NCBI GenBank assembly: GCA_040954595.2
Contig: CM082578.2
Coordinates: 10,664,001 to 10,728,000 of the forward strand
DNA: 64,000 bases
Reading direction: 5' to 3'
Source: Balanoglossus misakiensis
Lineage: Eukaryota; Hemichordata
The first letter of the stretch is position 1; every line of letters starts with the position of its first letter. Shown in pieces: positions 26,819 through 39,045 of this stretch. A model generated the notes under the pieces. That model saw nothing but the letters and a program-made list of their open reading frames with translations. It had not been told where the DNA came from and ran no database searches. The position numbers and the translations under genes were made by a program.

Positions 26819-29800
26819 CTGCAAAACAGACCAAAGGTGTCAACAAATGCAACTTTCTTCCCCCAGCTCACTTTCCCCGCCTCGTCTGGCTTGACTGCCG
26901 AGTCCCAGACTGTCCTGCCAATCATTTCAAAGTCTGCCAATAATTGCATGTAAATTTATTCAAAAGGCGCGAAAGTTTCATGTACCTGTCAATTACAGCG
27001 GAGACAGGACAACTGCGTCAAATTATTAAGAGACATCTTTATACGATCTCAAAAAGATACTTATCTCGGCAAGAAAGAAGTCAAACTGTCTAACTCCATG
27101 AGAATTGACAAGAATAAATGTGTAATTAGGGGTGGACGAAATACTGATTATATTATTATAGTGTACTTGGGGAAAGACACACGTATAATATTGAAATGCC
27201 ACATTACTCGAAATTGCAAAACTCAGCTACATTTAGGGAACGCGATTATGGATTCCAGCCACTTTGTCGTTCGCTCATATTCTGTCACCGGCGGGAAATC
27301 TTCTCGATTAAATCCACAGTTCACGGTATACGAGAAACTGTAAATAAGCCAACTGACAGTGACAGTGATGTACTGGAATTTGGAGATTGAAATTCGCGAC
27401 GCGTCGTTGTCCGATGGAAATGACATAGCAAATTTACTTTCTAGTGGACAGTTTTAATTTGCGGCGCACCTTACAACAAAACAAAGAGATGACTTGGCTG
27501 CGTTTCGTGAATTCATGATGAACTTGCTCTGAGTTTTTCGCCAACCGTGTGGAACTATGAATCTTTAATAGTGAAATTTGGGATGTGTCGTAAAGTTATG
27601 GCTTTTTAATGAATATACCCGGTAATGATAGAAATAACAAAACAAAACAAAACAAAGCTACAAATTTGTATTTCATACTATTCCTGTACGAATCATGGTA
27701 GCAATCCTGATACATCACACGTCACTGCCGCGTATACGTTCTCAGGCTGCAAATCAAGTTGACTAAGTCTTATTTTTCTCACGTTATTGACAGATACTCG
27801 ATGCGTGTTACGAGCCCCGGTTGCGGGGAGGTAAATGCGACGTCAGGAGGGAGCGTGAAATTATGATTCCATTGCGTCAATAAAATTGATTTTGAAATCC
27901 GGGCATCTTAATTGCACGCATCACGCGGTCGTGAGATGCATGCAAGTGGATGTATAGCTTTGCGTATGACTGTCCCGATACTCGTTTCTTAAACCTGCAT
28001 GAGCAAGTATTGCCAAGAATGATATGAGTAGTTCGCTGAGCATTAATTCGCGCAGAGGTTGTTGTCTGGGGTTGCCATCTTCCGATCCAGAAGACTTGTG
28101 TGAGTTTATCATCAAGCACAATGTGTTCATAAAGTCACTCAGTGTATTTCGATCAGAGTAACGAGAATGCAAATGGATGATCACTTTAGATGTTACGTGT
28201 AGGCAATGAGATAAATTACAAATGATAGCATGAATTTCTGCGACCAGACAAAAAACAATCCTTCCCGTTTGATTGTTTGACGTTCGAGGCAAATGAGTTG
28301 TGTGCCCAAAGCTGATGAATTGACCCAAGTAACATATAGGAGTTCAGGGGATGAGTCATTCTCTGAATGAAGTAAGTTTGTGAGTGAGTTGTGTAATCGA
28401 ATGATGTGATACCAGGCAGACGCAAGAGATGCGTTTGGTGGGCTGTGAATGAGGATGTACACAGGCATGGGAACCATCTGCTTGAGAAAAAATATCGGTG
28501 TCCAAAATATTCATTGGACAACGGGGGATAACGTGTCGATGAAGGCAACATTGGAATTCGGGACGAAATCAACTTTAATTGTGAATTCTTTCATTATGCT
28601 ACAGCCGATCACCGATATCATCTTCTTCATAGACTCATATTATAGGCTTCAGCAATTAAGTCGGGCGCCGAAGTCGGTGATGTCAAGGTACACACTTGCG
28701 ACGAGGAATTTTAACGCGTGTCTTGGATTCAGATATATCAGCCAAAAATGTCACAGCGACATTACTTATTCCGTATGTCAATTGTCTGTAAGCTGGTAAG
28801 ACTGGTAATACCGGTTTAAATGACATTTTGTACAGGTAATAAATAAGGCAAACGCAGTGAATTCCATTGGTTTGCCCTAACAGCATACAAAGCCCTTTAT
28901 ATAATGTATGAGTCTATCCGGCGATGAGCGATTGTAGTTTTTTTACGGTCTGTTTACATGCTCGCAATTCTCGGCATTCCATAGAAACCTTCGAGTTTTG
29001 CACACTTGAAATTTTGAAATGTCTTCTTCTCAGACTTCCCATTTTACTCACGTTTTTGTTTTAAGCATGAGGGTAAAATGTGTTAATTAATTTTGTATCT
29101 GTGCCGCGATGGCCTCCCCAAGCAACTTTCACACAGTGAATCCTTGAGGGAAAAACCAAATCAAGTAATCGCCCTCTGAGGTGTACTTACCCGTGGCAGT
29201 CCTGTACGCGTACGTAAAACATTCTGGTGGCGTTAGATCAATCAACAAACACATCGGAAAATGGGGGGGGGGGGGGGGCTCTTATTGAAGCAGCGATCAT
29301 GGAAGAAGAAATACGGGTACCGAACATTTAAAAGACCCTGGGATGCTTCGTCCAAATTACTAATACATGTAAATACATTTTAAGCATATTTTCAAGTAAT
29401 GAGATCGAAAGATGAATGTGATAGTAAAAACATTAAAACATTAATGGGCACAATGGAATTTTACAATGTTTGTGATGCGAATACGCAGCGACCTCAAACA
29501 ATATCCCCTGACATTTTATGGCATACACATATGGTAGTTTATATGAATTTTAAGGAACAAAGAATACTATAGTTTAGCTGTGTATTTGGATGCTATTTTT
29601 GTCGGGTGATTTATTATCATTTCTTGCACACGAGAAGGTTTGTCGCTTTGGTGCTGGGTACATGTTTGTTCGAGAACAGAATATATTAATTCTATTTTTG
29701 CGATAACGATGCTGCAGTACTAGTTTTTCTTTTCAAGTATCGTCCACTGCAATATTGTGGAAAGACACTAACATATAGATGGTTTAGTTATGGGTTGATT

Positions 29801-32800
29801 TATGTGTTCAACGCAGAAGAAACTAACAAAGGTAATGCACAGAAGGTACCGCTACCAGCACCTTTTCCATCAAGCATTCACACGATATTTATCTTCCATG
29901 CCCGACTGCCTGCGAAACTTTCGAAACTACACCGCGACTAATGCCAGACTGGACTGAAAGATCCGTCGCCCAAGGCGCCCTCTATCCTCCTCGAGCGATA
30001 GGTATATCGTTGTCTTCTTCTTGGCGTGAATTTATCTCCGAGAATGGCACCTCGCCGATCAGCGGTTATGCTGTCTAAAACCATCATCGCACGTTCGGAT
30101 GTGTCATGTGATTATCAAGACGTGGCACGGCCGCCAATCACTGTGGCAACTTATCACTTTCGCCAACTGGCATTCTTGCTCTTTGTTTCATATCCGTTCT
30201 GACATGTTGCTACGAAGGTTTCTGGGGTATACCCGGTGTTTTTGCAAACATCATATCGTGACGGTGTTCCTTTAAAGTATGGTGTTGTTCTTTGCACAGA
30301 TATTACACTGTGCCGACTGCCAAATATGTTAATAAAATGTATTTCTAATCGTTTAAAATACAAAAGTCACTTGTGAACGCCCCACACTGCAGCGTGTTCA
30401 TTCACGTCATATAATGTGATTATACCCCCAACCACATGAACCAGTACCTGTCGCGGGCAACTATAAAACGAAGCCACCCAACACTAGTACTTTGTACTGT
30501 AAAAGATATCACAACAGAGAGCAAAGCTTATCTCATGAGGAATAGTGCTGTTTGCAGAACGATAATTGCTGAAAACACACAAAGCAATTGTTCATCGTTT
30601 ATCATTACGATTTCAGTAGTGTCCATCATTTGTTTGCCTCATACGAGAGAGCGTACGATCCAGCCACGGTAGGACGAGACACTCCACGCGGTTAAAAGTG
30701 CGTCATAACGTATCAGATGCTAAAACTCACCTTTCATGAACTTTGTCTTCGATTGACACTTGCGGCTGTTGGTTGTACTCAACTGTACCTATGCAGACAC
30801 GGTGTGTGTAATGATCGAGCAACTTGCCACGAAGTGTTCTGAAAAAAAGCAGCAATGTGACCGTATAATGTGAAATTTAAATTAGATCCAGACACGTTTA
30901 GTTATGCAAAACACGTGACACTGATCGAACGTCGATTCGAGATATGAAACTTTCCGGAAGAAACGCCAAATTGTTATTTATGAGCACACGTTGCTTTTAA
31001 TTAACAAGGTTCTGATTAATTCCCGCCTGAATACTAATAGGCCATAACAGAGTCATTAATTTTGCATATGTAAGCGTTCAAATTACCTGTGTTTAAATGC
31101 CCCTATCTTGCTGTTGATCTTAACTGCACAGTACCATATATACAACGCTTCAAGTTTTGATGTTGGTCGTTAATTTGGGTAATTGTCTTCTCTAAACTTG
31201 TCTTTTTAGAGATGATAAACTTCACTGATAAATCGAGTTTAGTCTCCCGTGACATTGCCCATTTACCTCTCACCCAATAGCAGTCCTAGGACTTATTGAG
31301 AGACCATTACTGTTGTACGCGTTAATAAACTTGTTTTCGTCAAATTCCCAGGTGTGTCCCTCAGCTAAAAGGCGGGCGATCCCGGTCTACTGTGGCGACC
31401 ACCGGGGCGCGCCCGTAGGGACTTCTCCGACAAAGCGCGGGTAATATATCACGAAGACGTTTTATGTCTCGGATAGACTGCAACAGATTATCCGTTATGG
31501 ACGTGCTTTGTGGGGGTACATTCCGTGATTAGTTTTGGCCCGGGGTGTGAATGACGAATGCCCGCCAAGGCAAGGTAGACTGCGACGCATCATGGCTTCC
31601 GTAGAAATTTCGTGAAGAACGATTAAACATCCACTTAGATAATTTATTGCATAATTAAAATTTATCCTTGGCATATATTCACACTATATTTTTTGACAGC
31701 TTCATTAGTGCATAAAATAGGGGTGATGGGCGTTTCAGAAGAAAACAAAAGAAATAGGTCAGTTATATTCATAAAGTTGAACAAGGTAATACGTGATGCG
31801 ATATTCAAACAGCCAAAGTGAACTTGGTCATCCTACGCAGGCGCAAAATCGTGCGATAACCAAAGTGGTGATGGACGGGGAGGCAGCCTGTTGGAAACGA
31901 AAGTTTCCCTACACGGGCCTTGATGGCGCTATCAATATTGCAATTTGCATGAGAATACCTGGTTGTCAGGAAGTCGTCGGCTGTCATTTTCGCCTCTGCA
32001 ACGATCTCCAGCCGCAAGCAACGACTGGTTGCTGGGTTTAACCAACTGCTTTTCCGCCTTGGTGTCACCGGATTTGACCTTGGTGAGTACAAGTTCTACT
32101 TTATTAGGGGCTTCGTTTGGCAACAAGGGAATTGGGGACTCTTGACATTGCACTATTGTTAACCTGGAACTGTGGAGGATCATGGTGCAACAATAACACC
32201 TGTTCTGCCGTGGTGCCATTTATAGGCTGACCCCATTTAGCTGTCACCCCTTCAAATTGAGTGTCAATAGATTCCCTTCAGTTCGCCGCTGACAACGTCG
32301 CATTCTATACCACCCCCTCCCCCTCTTCCTCCTCCAGTCGTGTGCAATTTGGGACTTCGAGGAAGGGCCAAGAAACTCGCGAATTTCTTCACTGCCAAGT
32401 AGGCCTAGGCCTACAGTGGTTTTTGTTTGGTTTACTCTAAGAGGTTTATTATGCCACTGACCTCTTCTGTTTAGCTTCAGCAACGGTGTACATGTATTCC
32501 TAACTCACTTTATGATATAGACCCATTTACACGTTTAGTAATTTTCTAGTAATAATTCACCGTACGGAAATAAAAGTCCCACTACGCTTCACTGTGGTTA
32601 CCCCATGTATTTCTGCACGTTCCGACCCCGGTGTATATTGTGTGTGTTCGAGATTTGCGAGCTTATCCAGCATAGTTTGGCTGGCAGCTACTGTTGACCG
32701 TATTCCAAAACAACAAAAATGTGTTTAGCCGTAATACTTCTGCACCGCCTATAAGGGCTTCTCGAGAAACGGTGCACGGTGGAGAATGCATTGATGGGCC

Positions 32801-33056
32801 GGTTCGGACATCGGCCCTATAGTAACCATTGCCCATATTTATCGATTGTGTCACGCCATGATATATTTATGTGTGACCACGACCTCTTCTGACAACTGGT
32901 GTGAGCGAGTCATATGTCAGTGCCGCAAAGTGATGTGAGGCAGCATTTTTCAGTGTGCGATGAAAGCAACTTTACACATCACACTTCGCGTCACGCTCAT
33001 TTCGGGCCCTATACTGAAGGAGGCTTATACACTCTTGTCTTGCAGTGCAGGGTAAG
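26819..33056. other. gene-poor stretch between the TRPC gene and the 63-residue gene
   Basis: No gene is recognised. The 26.8-27.5 kb part probably includes the TRPC promoter and 5' non-coding exon. A run of 15-16 G lies near 29263-29278. The many open frames under 120 codons have no family signatures and occur on both strands, as expected by chance. Confidence 0.45.
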
Positions 33057-33396
33057 ATGCCAGGCCGAGAACATAGATACGATGCCAAACCATCGGCTAA
33101 GACTCCTCGCTGTCCGTACAGTAAGTTTTACATCGCACACTCTGTAGAGCTTTGTTGTGTTTTTTTTGCTCCCATTTGAAAACGAGGAGTCTAGTACAGA
33201 ACGTTTATGCAAAACAGTCACAGAAATCTCAAGATTTGTCTGATTCCTCTGTGTTTTCTTCTTCACAGCCGAGAAGCTGGCGGCCAAGCAGAAAGGATGG
33301 ATTTCTCCACTTGAGAGGGCGCCATTCAAACCCTCGTCAAAATATCCACACAACCTTTACCCTCAACTCCACATGCACATTCCCGTCAATTATTAG
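33057..33396 (+). CDS. 63-residue protein, stand-alone copy of a C-terminal domain shared with the next gene
   Basis: Two coding exons, 33057-33120 and 33269-33396 (TAG), are joined by a phase 1 GTAAGT...CACAG intron. The product is 63 residues, basic, with no signal peptide or membrane segment. Residues 25-60 match residues 320-355 of the gene at 37586-39045 at 24 of 36 positions. Shared blocks are LAA, KG, IS, ER, KPSS, PHNLYP and LH-H-P. An in-frame stop at 33015-33017 precedes the ATG, and the sequence just before the ATG looks like an acceptor, so an upstream non-coding exon or longer isoforms are possible. I do not recognise the family. Its small, basic, Pro/His/Tyr-rich make-up resembles small ciliary or sperm microtubule proteins only in general character. 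It could alternatively be the 3' end of a larger gene whose earlier exons I cannot see. Confidence 0.65.
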
Positions 33397-35996
33397 CATA
33401 GATCTTTCAATATCGGAAACTATATAGTTGTTATATTTTTGTCGTGTGCTGTCAAGACAATTCTTAGGATTTTGTCAACTGTTTACATGATCCCGTTGAA
33501 GACCGTGACATCTCCGCTGTCTTTTTCAATGTGCCAAGCATCGAATGGGGTCGCTGCTGTCGCATTTGAACGTAATCGATCGCTTTCGGAATCGGATCTG
33601 AACGCCGAGTCATCGCTGTTCGCCATCATTTTTAAGCGAATGAATTTGAACACAGTGGCTCTGGTCTTGTCGTATGTGTAACATTTTTGAATGTCAGTGC
33701 GATTCTACTCGTGCGATGCCACGGTTTCGCCACAATTTCTCCACCCGTCTTCAACCATTTTAGAAATCACGCTGATTTCCAGTTCGAAGGTCGGCCCGGG
33801 CAAATACCGACAGTTGAGCGGGCAGGTTTTGCCCTTATGCGAGAAGCTATACTGCCCGCATTAACCATCTGGGCCCATCCGCCTGAAGATAGATAGAGGG
33901 AGATTTCCATCCGCTCTCTTTGGTCTGAATACGAACGCATCGATCGGTTTACCCGGCGGAAGAGAGAATACACCAGTTGATGGGGGCGTAATCGTCTCAG
34001 ATAGACAAAACGGAAATGCTTCAATTTCAACGGGACAAAAGACCTTCTTTCTGCTAAGCTTTCTTCGTTTTTTCGTCTTTTGGTGAAGACATGCTTGAGC
34101 TGTCTCTACACGTGTTTTCTAGCAGGTGCGCCGGTGATAAAATAAGTTTAAGTGATGAAGACATTAAAACGCAGTGCCAAAATCATCACTGCGCTTTTCA
34201 CCCAATTATCTTGTAATGCACTGCATCAATCGCGGCGATCTCTGTGTCAAATATCTTCATCTAGTGTCGCGAGCATTTAACGAACGTTAAATGTGTATTC
34301 CATGCGAAATATGTTCATGAGTTTATACGTCTTGGTTGCTGAACTTTATTTATACAATAGAATCACGGTTCGTTTCCACGAAGTAGAATTCCTATGAACC
34401 ACAACAGACTACAAATAAGGATTGCCTTCACGTCGGAAGTGTATTGTAAATTTGAATTTCTGTACAAGCCTGGCATATGAAATAAATCTTGTGGCTTTCT
34501 GTTATTTCTGGTAGTGTCATGTGACCGGTTATGATATTGCTGCGCGTCCATTTTATCCTTACCGCCTCGCGCCCTCCTCTTTTCAAAATCGTCTTTACAC
34601 AGTTTACGACTCTTTGCGGAACGTTTTGTTCAGTATTTGTCAAAGGCCTCGTTGGTGCGATACTGGAGTGCAGGGAAACTACTTCTGGTATAGCCTTATC
34701 TGACAAACTTCATATTTGCCCGTGATGGCGCTGTTTGTTTGGCTAACCCCCATCGCTGAATAGCGTCGACAAATTTGCATGAGAATTGACGGCTTGTCGT
34801 TGCTATCTGGGCTTTGTGTTTACGATAACAGCATACAAGGTACTACATGTTGCCAATGCGTCTGTTATTATCGTTCCGAGTTCAGCTTCCTCCCCGTGCC
34901 TCTTGTTTGTACGTGTGATCAACGTCGCCAAACCAGGAGCCGCTAACTAAACACTACGGTTGCCGATAGCCGGTAGGTATTCTGTAGTTTATATTCAAAC
35001 CTCAGGACGTAAAGCCATGCGTCCAGTGCGTGAATTGAAGCGTAGACGCCCCGGTCTTGGCACAAGAACTACGCCGCTCCCTGGGTGCACTTCGAGCGCC
35101 CCATTCGACCGAGGCCATTTCGACTGCATTTAGTAAGCATGTACGTTTACTATTAGGGTAGGTACGGAAGTATAGTGTGCCCAGGGGTGTTATCGCACCA
35201 ATTGCTGGTCGGGTCATATTTTAGCCAGAGGATGGTGTCGGTTGTGTTTACTACCACTTCATCCTTATCGCACCGTCTGACATCAAAACGTCCGGGACAG
35301 ATCTTGACCCGTGAATCTATGACAACACGGCGTATAGGACACGCACCGTATACTTGAACGTCACCTCACTGGCGTTGAAATTTTAATGGGCAGCGATGCT
35401 CACCTGACAGGTTACTGCATTGGACCACCAAAGTTTGCAGAAGCCGCGTACAATGGTAAATGTATTTAAAAGACAGTTTAAATCCTAGTGCTAATTTTCT
35501 TACGTTAATTGGCTTTACAACGGATGATCGCCCCAGACACAAAGCTTTGCCGTATCTCGTTAGCAAATCCAACCAGTCTCAAACTCCTGCGTGCTTAGGC
35601 CATGATGGTACCTTCATGCTTAGACTGTTCTTTCTTTTGTGTGTGGCTCAGACGAAATTTTCCGGTGGGGCCTCAATATTCCCAGGTGACCAAATCTCAA
35701 GGCTACCTTTCCAAGACGTTAAACTCAGTGTAGACCTGCGGGCGATTACTTGAAAGGCACATCACAACCTTGCATATGTCACCTACGTGGCTTGAACTTC
35801 GATAGATACTATTACATTGTACTTATAGCTTGCTTGGCTGTTAAGTTTTATAGCCTGTCCATTTCTGTCTACTGTATTGTCCATTGCGCTGAGCTGCCGA
35901 CCGCACGTTTCATGATTACAACAAGGTGGTGATCACCTCTTTTCGCGGAGTGACTGTACTGTGATCACACCTATCGATTGAGTATTTGATTGTAGC

Positions 35997-36028
<32 letters not shown>

Positions 36029-37585
36029 CATAGATACATAGATACATAGATACATAGATACATAGATAGCTATGAGAGTTCAACCCTCGAACTACTTTAC
36101 AAAGATAAAGTTGAACAGTTCACACAACAGCATTGTGACTCCAAATCTACTGGGAATTAACCTTCTTGGCTTGGCTGCCCTGTCACCTTGGCAATTCTAA
36201 ATAAACAGTTGATCTGCGAGATTAATGTCATTCGGTCCTATACAATAGCCCGGTTCGTAAAAATGGATTGCCTTCGTCTACAGGTGCCATTGTGTTATTT
36301 CACTGGCACTATCACAATAACACCGCGTGACTCTTTCTCTTTCATCGCAAATGCCCCTAATCAGGGCGAGTTTTTATTTGCTGTTAATCGAAAATCGACC
36401 CTGTTCATCGACCTGGGCCGTGTATATAAAATATGTCAACTTTATTTCGCACTTTAAAAAACCAGCATTTGTGTCACACCTGGCTCGAAATCGTCGGCGA
36501 CAACGTGCCGGAGTGAATGGAATCACAAAACCTCGACGGGCAGTTCTTTTGCCACGGTGGCAAGAATCTGTATCAACACTAGAGTCTGTGTTGAGTGTGT
36601 CTGCTCCGTACATTTGACAGAATTGCCACTGAAAGAAAGTTACTGAATAACACAACATGTTCTAACCGACTCCCCGTCTTGTTTCTATGAAAACAAACGT
36701 ACAATACTTTCAATGCATGTCAGTATCTCGCTGATAGTCAGACGTTTAAATAGTGGGCGCCTAATTATTCTTTCTTAAATATCAGTTTGAAGCATGACTT
36801 ATGAGCGCGATATACATTATAATTAGTGACGTTTTAAATAAATCTGACATGCTTTCAATTTAATTCTGTTTAATTCCTGGCGAGTTACACTCGTCAAAAC
36901 TGTTGCCCGGATTCATATCCAGCATTAATGGAATTTACCCTCCGTGCTATATTGGATTTTTCGCGGCGCATTCCATTGCCCGGGTTGAATAGCAAGCAGG
37001 AACACACCTACGTTTTGAAGGGTGAAGTGGCAGCGGCGTACACTGACCTGCGTGTCTACGTGTATTTGCTTGACCGTACGGACTATGTGTGGTTTGACCC
37101 CTGGTCGTTAAATATGAGTTCTCAAAAGCGTTAATCACCAACCCGTGCAATTAAAATTGAAAGGCTCCCGCTGCGTTGGAGCCAGGTGTATTTTTGTACC
37201 TTTTCCGTGTAAATTTCAGTGATACGTGCTCTGTTGAGTATTCGTCTCTTTCATGAATACACCAGAACCTAATTATAGTATAGTAAAGTACATGCACACC
37301 CACGCGTATTAAAATGAAACTGTGCTCGACAGTCCTGCGAATGGAAACAGCCGCGAGTGAGTAATCTATACACAACTACACAAATTATTAAGTATAAGAC
37401 ACTCGCAGTGGAGTGACCTGTTTCTCGGCTGTTCCCTAGAAACGGCCGGTCCGGCGTACAGCGGTGTTCATTTCGTGTGAAATCAACCGTTGAAATCGAG
37501 AGTGTCGTAATATCGTGTTTCGCGGTGCAGCGTTTAACGCGCTTTCTCTTTTTTTTTATTACTGCTGCAGAGAGTCTTGCGCAGA
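33397..37585. other. intergenic stretch between the two shared-tail genes
   Basis: No gene is supported. A GATA/GATACATA microsatellite lies at about 36000-36068. The end of the stretch has an acceptor (pyrimidine tract then CTGCAG, ending 37570) just before the start codon of the next gene, so a 5' non-coding exon of that gene should lie somewhere upstream. Confidence 0.45.
35996..36068. repeat. GATA / GATACATA compound microsatellite
   Basis: About eight GATA units pass into five GATACATA units. This is a simple repeat in intergenic DNA. Confidence 0.95.
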
Positions 37586-39045
37586 ATGTCGAACATCGCG
37601 AGGCACGATCACGGTTCGGTGCTGCGGCACATGCAAGAGGCCAACACCCAGCTGGCGAACGAAGTGCGCAAGTTCAAGATCAGCGAGTACAAGAAACTGT
37701 TCCAGCAGACGAGAAGTTTCATCGACGCGCTGGAGCGGTGCCCGCTGTCGCGCCACCGGTCGTACGGCCCGTCCATCCTGACCATCCGACAGGTGCACGA
37801 CTGCTTCCAGGTGTCGCAGAAGATGGACGGCGAGAGGAGGACCCACTACACCATCCTGCTGGGCTACTTCCTGCACCTGAGCGGCGAACTGCGCCAGCTA
37901 GCGGTCAACGCCAGGGACTGGCTGGGCGAGCCCGTCGCCCAGTTCACGGTGCACGACTACCAGGTGGAGAGCGGGCAGAAAATCTTGAACGAACTGAACT
38001 TTTGGGAGAAATTCCTCAACGAGGACAACGACTTTACCGATCTGCACAAGTACAAAACCCTGGAGGAGTTTCGCGGACTGAACACCGGGGAAGTGAGCAT
38101 CTACGGAGCCGTTGTAAACTTGCTCCCGGTGATTCTGAAGACGATCGAAGGCATCACAGACGAGGTGAGTTTTCTCTCTGAAACCAAATCTCTCCTTCAC
38201 TTGCGTGGAGCTCTTGGGGGCACTTGATCAACGAAACTTATTTTGTCCGGCACACCTGCTAAAACACATGCCTGTTTTGTTCGTGTGGGATTTTTAAAGG
38301 GACGTTAAATTCTCAGCGTGTTTATTGGAGAAGAATTTTAAAAATCACGTTACGGAACTTTTTTTAATGTTCTAGGTGACCAAGTGGTTGAACCAAACAT
38401 ATCGACTGGGCATGGGTGTTTTCAAGATCAATCCGAAGAGCCTACTGGCCCCGGAGCCCCTTCGACCCGATCAAGGATCAAGGTCGGGCTCCCGGGCAGG
38501 ATCGAGGACCAGTTCGCGCCCGGCCAGCGCCGTCGCCGGGCAGCGTCCGTCGAGTCGGGCCAGCGTGACAAATCAGAGACCGTCCAGTAGAAGCAGCGCC
38601 CTCGAGCGACCGGCGACAGCGCAAAGCCGACCACCCAGTCGTCAGGGAGCAACGGTGGCCACACAGACTGAGTTCAGCAGACAGTCATCTCGGGAGAAAA
38701 CAAAGACCAGGGTGACGTCAGCCCCGCCAACGCGACGATCTTACAGTAAGTGTGACTATAAACTGCAATGGGATTTGTGACAGCCTTTGTAAGTCACGGG
38801 AGTTTTTGTTATGATCAGTGTGTGACATTTGTCACGTACAAACCTATACTATTGCAAAGTGCCAACTTCTAAAGAAAATACGAATCAAAGCGTTTGCATT
38901 TTTTCCCTTCATAGATGACCAGTTGGCAGCCAGGTATAAAGGCAAAATCTCCATCTATGAACGGTCGCCATGGAAACCATCTTCCAGCATTCCACACAAT
39001 CTGTATCCGAGGCTACACATTCATCTCCCGGAAACAGACTCCTAA
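37586..39045 (+). CDS. 359-residue protein: helical domain, Ser/Arg-rich linker and shared C-terminal domain
   Basis: Three coding exons: 37586-38164, 38376-38745 and 38915-39045 (TAA), with phase 0 and phase 1 introns. Residues 1-193, all in exon 1, look like a compact alpha-helical domain that I cannot place in a named family. Residues about 223-316 form a disordered linker rich in Ser, Arg and Pro, with repeated QRPSSR-type units (QRPSSRASV, QRPSSRSSA). It also carries a TQT motif at 289-291 in the context VATQTEF, the form bound by dynein light chain LC8. The last exon (317-359) encodes the tail found alone in the 63-residue protein 4 kb upstream, behind an intron of the same phase 1. There is no signal peptide or membrane segment, so it should be cytoplasmic. 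The linker make-up and possible LC8 site suggest a cytoskeletal or ciliary role, which is inference. The ATG lies 15 bases after an acceptor, so the 5' exon is non-coding. Confidence 0.8.

Noticed and set aside
29263-29278. long G run as a functional G-quadruplex
   Set aside because: It is a single homopolymer in a gene-free stretch, not near any supported promoter, and probably a slippage product.
37477-38181. 234-codon plus-strand open frame overlapping the 359-residue gene
   Set aside because: It is an alternate frame of a GC-rich exon with Arg/Ala/Pro-rich translation. The overlapping frame splices cleanly to two further exons.
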